Notes: a model not told the origin generated them from the letters alone. A stretch of 64,000 nt of DNA from Mesodorylaimus sp. YZB2_4 (GCA_030248295.1 JASANH010001456.1:37734-101733); one strand, 5' to 3'. Shown: positions 34,977 to 46,963, numbered from the stretch's first letter. A program made the numbers and translations.

Positions 34977-35919
34977 TTAGTGCGTGCAGCTTCCATCAGC
35001 TGGAGCTGGAACTGAGCTCGGGCAATTCGGACAGGCGTCCAGAATTGAGAACGAGAAAAACTGGCAGAGAGCTTTCGAACTTGAGGTACCGATTCCGAAA
35101 TTGAAGCCTCGACACCAAATCCTCTCCCAGCAGATATCCGCGCAATCTTGTTGATGAATTGCGGTCATGGTCTCAATTGGTGTTTCTATCAAGCAAACGT
35201 TGGTTTTTTTGTAATCATCCTCTCCGCCTAGAATGGGAATTCGGTTAAATTAGCTAAGATTGAAACCTTTTCGACGAACTCACTAGAAAACTGGCACAAT
35301 GCCAGTAAGGAGGAGTTACAACGGACATCTTCGATACTTCCACCTGGTCTCAGAGTCATGCAGTATTCGCCGCCGATATCATAATGATCACACATATGAT
35401 ATCTGATCCACGGGTTTCCAGCATTCATTCGTGCGTTAGGTGTCATCACCGAGTCGTACCAAAATGTGGTGTCACTGGTTACTGAACATGGCTGGCCAAG
35501 TATGCCATTCTGCCGTCGAAGTGCTAAAAAAGACAGGCCGGCAAGTACCTGAAAGCATAAAATACTGTAGTTTCGTGAGAGCCCCATGAGGGTATGAAAG
35601 AGAAGAAAAAGGATTTCACCTCCGACGATAAAATCTTTAAGTGTTCGCTGTCTGTATGGATTTGAGCCAGAACTGCCCCCTGGTTCTGGCACATCGTCCA
35701 GGCATCTTCCCATGTTGAGTTGGTGGTTGTAATAAAAAACATCGTGATCCATCCACTACACATCCTAAACTTGCACATGCTTTCGAGTCGCACTGCAAAT
35801 CTGGAACGTCGCAAGATGTCGCACTGAAAACAAGTTGGATGGGGTTTATTTACCTCTTGCTTCGGTAAGATAGGAAAATAAAAGGTAAGCAATATCACTT
35901 TCTTTCTCACTGCGCTCAT
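34977..35919 (-). CDS. Secreted C-type-lectin/PAN protein, copy 2 (altered)
   Basis: Exons 35919-35854, 35823-35620, 35548-35284 and 35227-34977 join in frame to 261 residues. The 30-base first intron can also be read through without a stop. Exon 1 is a signal peptide (MSAVRKKVILLTFYFPIL). In exon 2 the family's expected frame (DLQCDSKACASLGCV) is open only in another phase as far as a T run near 35727. The used frame gives a different, Cys-poorer stretch before rejoining at TTTNSTWEDAW. Exons 3 and 4 are normal: PCSVTSDTTFWYDSV, GGEYCMTLR, CADICWERIWCRGFNF. The PAN exon ends at TAA (34977-34979), five codons earlier than its relatives. It is either a variant product or an early pseudogene that still reads open. 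Confidence 0.6.
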
Positions 35920-36469
35920 GATAATCGTGGATGTCTACTAATAATGGCGATTAAAATCCACTGATCAGAGCAACCTGTCGAACTGGCCCAATAGCAGAGG
36001 TAGAGTTCAATGTCGCAATTTGCCCCCATGGGAGCTAAAAGTGAATTATCCGCTCCAGGCGCGCCTATTCTGACTAAAATATCATTACGTACCATTGCAC
36101 AAAGTTGCCTAGCCTTTCATCCCTGATCGTGACAACTCTCTTAAACAACATCGTTTCGCCATGACGAACTATAATGACCGTTCGATTTTGACAGGAGCTC
36201 GAAGAAGCATCATTTAAAAGTTTACCACGGAAAAAGACCGGGGAAAATTACTGCCTGCTCTTTTTTGACGTTTCTTATCTGGAGTTGCAATTAAAATCCA
36301 GCAAACCTCACAAGCAAGGTTAAAAGATTGATGTGCATTCAATACAGAGAAGAAACAGTGATACGGAAGAAATAACCATTAGCCACCAACGTTATTTTGC
36401 CCCCCCCCCCCCGCTTGCATACTCCTACGTGCATAGGAGACGGAAACCGGGCCCTAAAACCTTCATAAA
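35920..36469. other. Intergenic upstream of lectin copy 2
   Basis: Contains a short poly-C run near 36400. No gene or clear promoter is seen. Confidence 0.4.
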
Positions 36470-36475
36470 CTGACG

Positions 36476-36575
36476 CGGCCGTGGTGGTGCAGCGGTTCGG
36501 CATTCGACTCTCCGTATTGCTTGGGAGCGAGTGGCTGAACTCGTCCCAGGTTCGATCCTCGTTTATGGAGGTCGG
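36476..36575 (+). repeat. tRNA-derived SINE head (class II tRNA-like)
   Basis: GTGGTGCAGCGGTT (A-box position) and CCCAGGTTCGATCCT (B box) frame a tRNA-like fold. A CGAGT/ACTCG hairpin between them looks like the long variable arm of tRNA-Leu/Ser. Acceptor-stem pairing is poor and unrelated GC-richer sequence follows, so I call a SINE head with a pol III promoter, not a functional tRNA. The SINE body probably runs to about 36.84 kb. Confidence 0.5.
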
Positions 36576-37400
36576 TTTGCGAACCATAAACCCTCGGTTA
36601 CGTTGCACGCCAGGCCATGGGTGACTCACCAGGTACCCTAGAGATGCTCTGAGTGGAGAGACGGAAGCCAAACGAGTAAACAGTCTCAGCTGTCGTACAC
36701 CGACATGGTTCGAACCCGCCATCGTCCAAAGAAGTCGGTGTCCAATCCAGGATGCCATCGTGTGGAGGTGCTCCTAGTAAAGACACGTAGAGGAATGCTG
36801 CCCTGCGAGCTGGTCACCTCACGGCCTCTCTTATCATAACATGACTGCTGGCCGGCTATGGGAAAAAACGGGTTGGAAGTTCCCGTGGGGGCAGTGGGTG
36901 CCAGCTGGGTCGGCGCGGGGCGCAACCCACGAAAAATTAAAAACGGAAACTGAGAAGTGACGCTGATATCGGCGCCGATCATTTAATGTGCAGGCTCGCA
37001 GAGATTGTGCTGATGGAAATAGCACAAGTGCAAGCGGCACAGCCGATGAGGCACACGGCGAGTAAAAATAGCGAAACTGGCGAAACTTTTCCGGGATCGG
37101 GATCAGGATTTGTTGTCTGAGGTCGTACATTGTTTGCACAGACGAAGGAGATGAGTCTATTTTCCTCAGTGAAGCAAACTTTAGTCATCCAGGCTTTTTA
37201 AGCTTTTCATCTGGTCGAGTTTCAGTCATTATGAGTAATTCGCAGTTTCGACTCGCGCCCAGCAAGTTCAGCCTAAACTAAGTGAAATCAGTGTTGCTAT
37301 CTCTATCTATGTTAGCCCATGTTGCTGTTGTCATCTTCATCGCTACTGCTTCATCGTAGAAATGATGGATCAGAGAGTACAGTATGTATACCTAGCGTGC
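36576..37400. other. SINE body candidate and unassigned sequence
   Basis: A further GGTTCGAACC box occurs near 36707. On the minus strand, 37188-36979 gives a 69-residue frame with one hydrophobic segment (SLFLLAVCLIGCAACTCAI). It could be an exon of an unknown membrane protein, but nothing beside it supports that. Confidence 0.3.
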
Positions 37401-38102
37401 GTCCACATTGCACCTCGGCTGATCGGCTGCCCAGCTAATCGAGCCAGCCGAACTGTCAGCTGAGCTGACGTGCGTGCACATTGCACACCTCGGTTGGCTC
37501 AGCTTGCGGCTGGCTCAGTTTGCGGCTTGCGGTCATCTCAGCTCGGCTGGGGCATTCACATAAGGAGCCGCGACGCTGCCTAAAACATTCTGTCTGCTTT
37601 CCGGCGAGCTCGGCTAAGAAGGTCAGTTTGCTCGGCTCGCTGGAAGTTTCCCCAGAAGCAAGACTACTGCAGAGAATTATCATCATGAGAATCAGAAGAA
37701 TAAAATTAAAATATGTCTGCTATTGGTCTGCTGAACAAAAACAGTACGTGACCAATGCGCACCGTGTTGCATCAGCTTATCTGTAACATCACGGACATAC
37801 GCCCACGCATACATTCACTGACGCACTGACTAACATATTGTTTACTCGGTAGACACATGGAATATCTGGCCGACAGTTTTATTTCAAATCATCAGAATGA
37901 AAATAAGAATGAGAAGAAATAATAACGGAACAAAATCGGTTCTGTTTTGGCGAAGTCGATTCTACTTCTGCTATTTTTAGTAATACCCTCATCGCTGCAC
38001 ATGATAGCCGCAATGTCAACATTCTCAGCTGACCAAGCTTGGCTGGCTCGGCTCGCGGCTGTCTCAGCTTGGCTGGCTCGGCAGCCTATTTGCAATGTGG
38101 AC
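37401..38102. mobile_element. MITE candidate with GGCTCGGCTGGCTCAG-rich ends
   Basis: The ends GTCCACATTGCA and TGCAATGTGGAC are exact 12-base inverted repeats. Just inside them both sides carry multiple copies of GCTGGCTCAG/GGCTCGGCTGG words (37420-37650 and 38020-38085). No target duplication is clear and there is no coding region. Confidence 0.55.
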
Positions 38103-38544
38103 GGCCGTTTATGCCTATGTAACCCCCCCGCCTGGTAGGCCATGGCGAGTGGGAGAGAGTAATCGATACTCTCCCCTGGCTGGGAAACGTCAACCCCTCG
38201 GGTTGATGTTTCAGCCGTAGGTATAGTCGCAAGACTATCCTGCTCCAGTCGGAGTTTTTATCCCGTCGACTTTGGTCGGCCGCCTCCCTCCTGCGCCTGC
38301 CAGGCCTGGTTACATTGGCGTCACGGACCTTGGGGCCATCCATAGTGGTGTAAGTCCCCGTCGAACCGCTGGGTGCGCCCATGTTCGTCACGGTCTAGGG
38401 CGTTCAGACCAACACTGGCACGGCCACCCTAGCCAGCTGGTCCCAGTACCGTCTGCACTGCGGAGGCAGTGTGAGGTCGGCCCTCTATCTTATTGGGAGG
38501 GGGAGGTCTTCCTTCCGGGAAGAGCGACGGGGACGTCGCATATT
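38103..38544. other. GC-rich segment of unknown origin
   Basis: Markedly more GC-rich than its surroundings, with short hairpins (CGATACTCTCCCC..., CCCCTCGGGTTGATG). It might be part of a LINE 5' region, but no reading frame with a known domain is seen. It ends exactly where the duplicated lectin unit begins. Confidence 0.3.
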
Positions 38545-38689
38545 TGTGTGCTATACATTTTCAATCCATGGGGGAAAATCGCGCGAAATTCAGTTCATGC
38601 ATTCGAGTTTTATTGAGTATATCAAGTGGAAATCAACAAATTTTAACGGGAAAAAACATTTTAAAGCTGTTATGAAGCATGTGCACAAT

Positions 38690-39145
38690 ATCTGCGGCGC
38701 GAATTGCAAAAATTTAAGTTGTTTTGTGATATGTTGACCAAAGGCTACTATTCCAGCGAAAAAACAGTGCGTTCTAGCTTTTAAAATCGATAATCGATTA
38801 TGTGCTTTATCACGGCCGATCATGACGGCTGTTTTTCAATTTTTATGAACAGTTATAGCTTGGTTTTTCTTCGAAATGTTTCAGATTTCTTTAAGCGTAG
38901 CGGTTATTTCTTTTTTATCATTGTTCTGTTCTCAAAAATTAGTAAGTTACGACTTTTTGACCAAGAATGACCCAATATTATTTTCATAGGTATGCCTATA
39001 AATATATATATATATTAGTTAAAAAAACAGACTTTCACTAAGGCATTCAGTTTTATGAGTACTTTGATAGAGCTTATAAAAAAGGGTTGGAAACGTTTCA
39101 CCGACCAGCCCTCGGTTGGATCTCTTGAGAACCCCCACTTAAATT
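38690..39145 (+). repeat. Single arm of the fold-back family, upstream of lectin copy 3
   Basis: Shares TTCAGTTTTATGAGTACTTT, AAAAAAGGG and CCGACCAGCCCTCGG-type words with 34225-34375 and 41385-41520, in the same order. Confidence 0.6.
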
Positions 39146-39525
39146 TCCCTGTAACGCACACTACAGAAGTTTGGCTCCGTTAGAATGCAAACTCGACAGT
39201 TGACGTGTAACGGGCTATGTTCAAGATATTGAAGCTTATTAGGATTAACTAGTCGAATGGTTTCCGCGTCAATCGCGAGCCAAGAAAGCATCTTTCTCGT
39301 AATATTGAATAAATTGAAACCTGAACATACAGCCCTGGCTATGTAGCATTGTCTCGTTGCTGTGGGGGAGCGGGGAGAGGTCAAAAATGGCTATAGCATT
39401 GCTCATAGCGACACTCACTGACAGGGAAGCTTGAAAAGAGAGCACGCGTCGAACTTGTCACTCATTATTGTGGAACAGGGCTCCTGGCTGGTTTCAACCT
39501 CTGTACTGTGGCTACGCCCGTGAAG

Positions 39526-40713
39526 ATGATGGCTGCGACCAAAATTTGTGTCTTATTTGTCATTTCCAGTTTTTTTTTGTCAAATCCAATATTAGCACAA
39601 AGTAAGCGAGTCATCTGAGATTTTACTTTGACTTTCTTAAGTATCTCATGCAGTTTCAGGTCCTCAATGCTCTCGAAGCGCGTGTTCCAGTTCAAGAAGT
39701 GCTATGGACGAATCAAGATGCTTTTTCCTAATGGACAAAAAATCAACATGGGAGAATGCCTGGAAAACATGCGAGGCGCAGGGGGCAGTATTGGCCCAAA
39801 TCCAAACAGACAGCGAATATAAAAAGATCTTAACGGTATCAGGAAATGCATCAGACGCATCTCTCCACACCCCTTATTCTTGTGCCAAGACTCGATTTCC
39901 AGAAATCTAGCCTACGCATGACGAAGGGGGGAGGGGGGGTGGGCAAGAGACGTGTCCCCTGCATTAGTATTATGGACTTTTTGGAATACCCGGAACCATC
40001 CTGGCATCAACCCTTGAAGCTCGATTGTGAGACTTTTTTTCGAATACTCTTTGGCTCGAACTTTGTACCACTCTGCTTCGTACTCGTTCTTCACTCGAAA
40101 GTCACCTTCTATTCGCAGGTGAAAGGGGGCGGAATGCCTTATTTCGCATCACGACGTCAGGATGGCACAATCGGTAGGCCGTGTGCAGTGACCAATGAGA
40201 CCACATTTTGGCACGATGGGGTGACATCGCCCAATGCACAAATGAACGCTGGCAACACTTGGCTCAGATATTATATGTGTCCCGCATATGATGGTGGTGG
40301 CGAATACTGCATGACCATGAGGTTGGACGGAATCATCGAAGATGTCAGGTGTAACTTATCGTACCCGAAATTGTGCCAGTTTTCCAGTGAGTTCGTAAGA
40401 ACGGTTTCAATGTGAGCTATCACGACTGAAAGGTTTTTCTCATACAGCCCGGGAAGATGAGTTCAGAAAAACCAATGTGTGCCTGACAGAGACTCCAATC
40501 GAGACAATCAGTGCGACGCAACCGCTAGATTGCGCCAATACATGCTGGCGAAGAGTTTGGTGTCGAAGTTTCAATTTCGTCAGAGATATGGCAACTTGTA
40601 ATGCATTTTGTCAGCTGTTCTCGTTCTCAGTTTTAGACCCTTGCCCGTCATGTCCCAGTTCAGTTCAAGCGCCGACTGATGGAAGCTGCTCGCACTACAA
40701 CTACGTGCCATAG
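39526..40713 (+). CDS. Secreted C-type-lectin/PAN protein, copy 3
   Basis: Exons 39526-39601, 39660-39835, 40119-40386 and 40448-40713 join in frame (phases 1, 0, 1) to 261 residues. Residues 1-25 are a signal peptide (ISSFFLSNPILAQ at its end); a second ATG at 39529 could also start it. Residues about 29-173 are a CTLD: CSRSAC, SRCFFLMDKKSTWENAWKTC, GAVLAQIQTDSEY, then GRPCAVTNETTFWHDG, NTWLRYYMC, GGEYCMTMRLDG and CNLSYPKLCQFS. EPN and WND motifs are absent. Residues about 180-261 are PAN-like with paired cysteines (CANTCWRRVWCRSFNF, CQLFSFSVLDPCPSC). It is near-identical to copy 4 and shows no lesion. It is presumed secreted, in binding or immune-type recognition (inference). Confidence 0.85.
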
Positions 40714-40817
40714 CGCTGTTCCCTGTAGGGACCCATGATATAAAACATGCCTGGTAATTCGTTGGCTTGTTGCGCTTTCGTGTTCACAATGCATAAGATG
40801 GAATAACATTTTTTTTC

Positions 40818-41520
40818 CGATCAACAGCATAAATCGATCATGATTAGCCGAAATTGCCAAAATTGGGCGTAATATCAGCTTTGTGCACAATAACTGTGGT
40901 CCGTAGTGCAGGAATTAGGGGTGTTTAATGATGTTGTGACCCCAAAGTACCATTTCTAAAAAAAAAAACAGGGTTGGACTTTTTTTAAAACCCTTAGTTG
41001 GTCCGTGTGGAAACAGGTTAGCCGTGTGCGTCTTTCCCTTGTGAAAACCGGTTTTAATATCACCTCCAGCGTCCAAGAACTGGTCTTTGTTCTAACCGCC
41101 GTAGTTGGGTCTGTGGACCCAAAAAAAAGACCAACTAAGGGTTAATAATTCGCCCATATTCGATTTTGTGACTAATCACAACTGATTACAGACGGATTTT
41201 GTTGAATATCTCATGAACACTCACAGCTAGGCTAATTTAAAATTTGGATTCCTCGAATTTTAGTGGTCATTTCTGTATGTTCAAAATTATTCTAGACCTA
41301 AAACAAAGCACGTTATGTTTTTCCGACCTAAAGTGATCACTTTCATCCTTGAAATGCTACATTTCTATTTTTAGGCACATTGAGAACATTATACTCCGGC
41401 CGAGGCAATCAGTTTTAAAAGTACTTTTAGAGGAGCAAAAAAAAGGGGGTCAAAAAAAGGCGACTGGACAGCCCTGAGTCGAGTCTCTCAGAAACCCTCA
41501 TTTAAACGTCAACGCAGAGA
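40818..41520 (+). repeat. Single arm of the fold-back family, downstream of lectin copy 3
   Basis: Inverse match to 33230-33880, including CGATCAACAGCATAAATCG, GTGCACAATAACTGTGGTCC and AAAGTGATCACTTTCATCC. It contains the 153-base MITE at 40989-41141. Confidence 0.75.
40989..41141. mobile_element. 153-base MITE with TTAA flanks
   Basis: Inverted ends ACCCTTAGTTGGTC and GACCAACTAAGGGT lie between two TTAA (40985-40988 and 41142-41145). The inverted duplicate has GTTTAAATAATTCG at about 33703-33716 with nothing inserted, giving an empty site with a single TTAA. Confidence 0.75.
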
Positions 41521-42978
41521 AAAACTGGAGTGGGTTATTAAACTACACAGGCCTTATCGCATTTCAGACCATCGTCTAAAGCACCTAATGGGCCATCCCT
41601 GAAGGTCGATCGCAAGAAAAACCGATCTTTTGCCCTGTATCTGGACTGTGACTTAAACCGAAGTGAACTCTATAATGGCAAAAACTAAAATTTAAAGCGT
41701 TTTATTGCCATTTCGTATCATTTTCATATATCCCTCGCGTTTTATAAGACGAAACGCCTTTTTAAAAGCTTTTGTAACCGAAGAAATCAAAATAATGAGG
41801 ATCAGACAGATCAATGCTTGAGCAGAAAGGTGCCATGCGCCTTCATGCGAGCGTTTATTTGAGAGAAATACTGGTTTTTGACGATTTTGCACTTGTTTCA
41901 GACTGCCAAGAGTGTAAATGTGACGCTTTTGTATTTCTTATTCCGCCTGGCCAAGAAATTTATGTGATAATGAACGGACAGGGACAAAGTCAGCGTGATA
42001 ATGAGCCAATTATAAATACACACAAAGTATTCGGGAAAAAATTCGGGACTTAAAAAACCTGTGATAATAACTGGACTGTGACATAATCCGATGTGGCTAT
42101 GAGTGAACTCGACTGTATAACCTGCCCTCGGCTAGCATACATGGTCGAATAAAGAGGCTGCATAAATGGCCTGAAATGGGCTCGCGCCGCGAAAAGCGGT
42201 GAAATATAGTTCAGGATCACAGCGAAAATTCGAATATCTCATGAACGGCTGGACATAATTTTTCTATTACAGATTCAGAATCAGCGCGAAAACCTAGTTC
42301 AGATTTTTCTGTCCAAAATTGAGAGCTCAGGAAAAAGGTTCAGGTGTGGGTATTCGATCGCTCAGACTACGGCTCTTAAAGCTTGTATCATACGATTTTG
42401 GATGCTAAGTCACGTAGGTCACAAAAATTTTATTGAGAGTTAGGGCGTTAAATTTTCACATATTACAACAATCAAACACCTTTAAAAAAAGTTTTGCGGG
42501 ATGTTCCTGTTAAAATCGAGTTTGCACAAGAAAGCGCTATTGTGTCCACATCACCGCTCTTGTGCTGATGGAATTTAAATATAGAAATGAGAGGTCGAAC
42601 CTCACAGATAGACTGACCTAATTCTCCAAGTCAAAAAAAAGTTGTGATCTCCCTCTGGTCATCCAAAACGTTTAAGTTCAAAGCTTTTTGAAAATCGAAT
42701 ATCCATGACGTCAAAGCAAAAAAGTTTTGTTCAAAGAGCAGGACAAGGAATTCGGGGATGGAACACTTTTTTCGAATATTAGTCAATCAAGTCGATGGTA
42801 TTTTTCGGTAATGACATTTCAGTTACAGAAAGTGTGCTTTCACTTTGAGCCTTCAATGAGCCCCGCTTTTAAACAGATTGAAGGTCTTTGCTGTCGTGAG
42901 CAGCTTAACAGGATCCTGTGAGTTCGTGGAGAACGTTGATGTTCATCAACAACTATACCGGATGTTTCTATAAATAAT

Positions 42979-44076
42979 ATGACTGCAGTCAAAAAGAAAG
43001 CGATATTATTACTTCTGAGCTTTCATTTTATTCATCTTACCTCAGCACAAAGTAAATCTATACAGCCATTTTCTTTCAGTGTGCTGCATCGTGCACTGTT
43101 TTTGGATGTACAATGCAACCCAAGCGCGTGTGCCAGTTTGGGAGGTGTAGTGGATGGATCACGATGCTTTTTCGTTACAAATGTGACATCAACATGGGAA
43201 GCCGCCTTGACGAGCTGCCATAACCAGGGGGCAGTATTGGCTCAAATCCATACAAGTAGCGAATATGACAAGATAGTGGGCTCGAATGTGAGACTTGCTT
43301 CATCTCCTTTCCCACTTTGTTTTGGAAGATTTGCATTCCACAATGAGAAACATTTTTGAGAATGAGACGGGTGAGAATGTGCATCTTTGAGCTACTCTGC
43401 ATTTTTTGAGATTGAGAATAGGACAGCTGAGACGAGGATGGGAATTAGAATCAGACGATGAGAGGCATTTCTACGCTTAAAGATGAAAGCTGCATTGCAC
43501 TCTTTAGCACTTCGACGTCAGGATGGCATACCTGGTTTACCATGCTCAGTCACTAATGACACCACATTTTAGTACGACTCGGTGATGACACCCAACGAAC
43601 GAATGAATGCCGGCAACACGTGGATCAGATATTATATGTGTGATAATCATGATATCGGCAGCGAATACCGCATAACTCTAAGGTCAGGTAAACCAACTAT
43701 CGAAGATGTCCGCTGTATCTCCTCCTTACTGGCATTGTGCCAGTTTTCCAGAGAGTCCGTCGAAAAGGCTTCAATCTAAGCTAATCCAACCGATGTGCTT
43801 TCCGTTCTAGGCGGGAATAAAGAGTACAAACAAACCAACGTTTGCTTGGTGGAAATACCTATTGAGACTATACCTGCAACGCATTAACAAGATTGCGCGG
43901 ATATCTGCTGGGAGAAAATTTGGTGTCGAGGCTTTAAATTTATTACTGTTTTTGCGACTTCTAATGCGTTCTGCGAGCTGTTCTCGTTCTCGATTCTGGA
44001 CGCTCGTCCAAATTGCCCGAGCTCAGTTCCTGCCCCACCTGATGGAAGCTGCACGCATTAGAACTACGCGCCGTAG
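42979..44076 (+). pseudogene. Decayed C-type-lectin/PAN gene, copy C
   Basis: All family exons are recognisable. The signal peptide and first CTLD half (42979-43291) are open (MTAVKKKAILLLLSFHFIHL, then CNPSACASLGG, GSRCFFVTNVTSTWEAAL). The second CTLD half (about 43507-43770) has TAG in place of the Trp codon of the FWYD motif, and the Cys of GEYC is changed. The PAN exon (about 43811-44076) has TAA near 43886 and another stop five codons before its natural end. At least three in-frame stops make a functional product very unlikely. Confidence 0.85.
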
Positions 44077-45883
44077 AATAAGCGTCGGAGTAACGTTAGG
44101 GAGGAAAAAACCGCTGATTCTGTTTTGGCGAATGTCATACCTTCAGAATGACTGAATCCCGCAGGAAACTTCACGTACCAGGAGAAAAAAGTACATTTTT
44201 CGGCACCAAGCGGGTTCAGACAGTTTTTCCTCTCAGTGAGATAGTCACCGCTTAAAATATTGTATATTCGAGTAGCCCCGTTCATCTTTCATGTGACATA
44301 AATAGTGGTGCTTCCAAGTCTTTGTGTCAATCTATTACAAAATAAAATGCTTCCACTGAAGCTTTTAAACGCCATGTATCTATGTAAAATAGAGAAAAAA
44401 TCCTGCTAGGCTTTTTGGTCACCGAAACCCTTGGTTTTTTAAAGATAAAACAGAAAAAGTTTCTAGAAACTGTTGTAAAACTGGCAGTTGTAACGAAAAT
44501 CAGGCAGCATAACCTGGAGATCGATGTTCCTTGAATTTTTGCATCAACTTGACTTGAACGTGTAGTGTTTTTGCCCAAACTTGTGTTATGAAGTTTTTTG
44601 GCGGGGTGTTATGAGACTTAGAGTGCGGCTATTGTTGAAAAAAAGCTTCAAAGCTCCAAGTTCCATGAAATTATTGCTTGTTGGACGGATTCATCTAATA
44701 TTATCCAAGAACTTGTATTTCTGCCAGAAAAACAGCAGCAAAACGGTACTGACCCATGCATACTTCTAGAAAAAGGGAACCACCGTTTTAGAATCGTTTT
44801 TATTCCATTTAGACCTTGCATCTCTTCTCGCGAGAATGGTTTAGGGATTGATCTTGGAGTGGGGTCGAGAGATGTTCCTAGGTGAGAGAATTCTCCATCT
44901 TGATGCGACCAGGAGACGTTCCGGTTCAATTCTCTGAGGGGCTTTTTGAAACCAGTAGAATTTTTCCATCATCGTCACATTGCGTGAAAACCTGATATAG
45001 GTGTGTATGTTTGAATCAGAGGGCAAGGTCTGGAAATAAAGCAAACATGCAGTATAAGGTGTTTTGTGCAAAAGATTTTCTCGTCCTTTGCTTGCATTTT
45101 TTTGTGTGAAAGTATTTTCTATAACCACGCATATCCGCTAGAACTTCTCGCTTTGAAAAGGTTTGTCATATTCAAGATACAGCGTGAATATGTTTGCAAG
45201 CGGGTAAGAATCATAATGCAGGAGATAAGTTGCGCGCAGGGGCGTTCCTTATCATAATTCATACATGTCCCAGGTCTGGATGCATGTAGCTTAAAGGCCA
45301 TCGCTTAGGGTCTCTTAGCAAATGAGACAGATGAAAATGATGTTTCGTAAAACTGTCCCGCTTTGGCTGTTTTCTGCCTCAAGCAAACATAAGTACCGTA
45401 CTTCGTTTACGCAGTTCTCAGATGAGTTCACAGTGGATATGAGTGTCTGAAAAGCAGGTCAGAAAATATTTTGATGATCCACGCCAATGTGCATACTACT
45501 GAGAAAATTCAATAGAACAGCTCTATACTCCCGAAAAATTCACTGTTTATTTTCAAGCTCACAAGAATTTGCACCCCATCAATTAGTTAGCGGCATCATT
45601 TTCATGACTAGCATTCCATTTTCAGCCTCTCAACTCAGTTTCTCCTACACGATCCCAAGCTACATTCCACCATTCAGCCTGTATGCACTGTACCTGACAC
45701 AAACTTTAGTCATTTTTATTTTGCTCCTTGATAGAAACGAACTCGCTAGGAATAAAACTAAGTGACAATTGACCTTTCGGTTCAAAAATTCTTGATGACA
45801 TGAACATTCTGCCCAGAGCGCCTAATAATTAACGCCCTTTTGCGCTGGGAGCTGTTCTTCGCGATCATTGCCATAAAGATACA

Positions 45884-45910
45884 ACCAATGAGACCACGGT
45901 TGTGACAAAA
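45884..45910 (+). pseudogene. Remnant of DEG/ENaC exon 1
   Basis: Nine codons (TNETTVVTK) followed by a GTGAGT donor in phase 0, homologous to the end of the minus-strand exon at 7756-7940. The membrane-helix part has been deleted here. Confidence 0.5.
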
Positions 45911-46021
45911 GTGAGTACCAAAGAGTTTAACGTGATAAGCTTGATTGCAAAGGTAACCTCAAGCGCTGTAAACTTTGCCAGGATAATAAAAGCAGGCTGG
46001 GAGATGCTAATTTCTTGCTAA

Positions 46022-46060
46022 TTCGATTTTCCTGATCGACTCGCGATCAGGAAAATCGAA
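46022..46060. other. Perfect 17-base inverted repeat (hairpin)
   Basis: TTCGATTTTCCTGATCG is followed by a 5-base loop and its exact complement. The corresponding place in copy A (7288-7370) has a rearranged, longer palindromic CGACTCGCG-rich stretch. Confidence 0.7.
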
Positions 46061-46963
46061 CGCGCATGAGTGTTTGGCTATATTGTGAAACGAGACTTGA
46101 GCATTGTACAGCACAAAGTCTGGGATTTACTATTTTCAATAGGGCGTCAGAAGTGAAGCATGCATGTAGCAGGTTTTTTTGGGATGTATAATTACATCCC
46201 ATTGTCAGCACTCAGAGCATGGCTGTTGTATCGAGTTGGAAGGCTCACATCATCGAAAACTGATTGGAGGACTGGCTGTCGCAACAGCAGTAAGCGAATA
46301 GGACGGGCGCATCTAAGATGGGGTGTCTGCTTAGTTTAAGAGCTATCGCAAAAACCGTACGTCAGTGCGATTAGACCCAGAAACTCGTGCTGTAGTCAAA
46401 AAATCACCTCACACCGCCTCTATTCTGTAACGCGCTCGAATTTCCCGCTCGCATGCCTGAGCATCACTTGTGTAGATCTAAACAGGCAAGAAGAGCGAAC
46501 TTTAGTCAGTCATGCAGGGCGCAGTCTAATTGAAGTCATTTTTCATGGATTTACTCGTCCTTGACTACCTACGGCAACGGTACTCACAAAAGAACTCCTT
46601 TTCCTCTCTCTCCATGCAGACTTCACTTCCTACACCTGCCCAACTTTTAGCAAAAAAACGGAAAAAAGCCGCGAGCTTTTGAAAATCCCAGACTTTTAGT
46701 GTACGACGCTCAAGTCTCGTTCAGAAATTTCAGAAATTCAGAAATTCAGAAAAACCCGCGGGATATGGTTATTTAACATCCTAGAGCATCCATTGCCAAC
46801 GAAGTACAATGGAGACTGTCAGAAGTCGAGGCTTGAAGTCTGAAATAGGTCAATAGAAAAATTTTTAGGAGCACATCTCACTACAGAAACTTCGCTACCT
46901 TATCGCCAGACCTTGTTTCGTAAAGGCTTCACGTGCTCTTGACGTGACAAGGGCAAGGCATAA

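Larger units (their letters stand above)
38545..40815 (+). repeat. Duplicated lectin gene unit, left copy
   Basis: Direct repeat of about 57750-60148, covering about 1 kb of upstream DNA, all four exons and about 100 bases downstream. Similarity is highest over the gene. The match stops at the T run before 40818, where a fold-back arm begins in this copy only. Confidence 0.88.
41650..46772. repeat. Segmental duplication copy C (inverted)
   Basis: Inverse relative of copy B's right part (41650-42570) and of copy A (43850-46772), with the decayed lectin gene between. It lacks the hAT insertion, giving that element's empty site near 45030. Its far end aligns with copy A up to TTAA at 6586. Confidence 0.8.

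Noticed and set aside
39465-39695. Minus-strand frame with a hydrophobic segment over lectin copy 3
   Set aside because: It is antisense to exon 1 and the start of exon 2 of the intact plus-strand gene.
42979-43291. A 28-base intron within lectin copy C after the signal peptide
   Set aside because: GT and AG are present, but splicing there breaks the CTLD frame while reading through keeps it; the copy is a pseudogene in any case.
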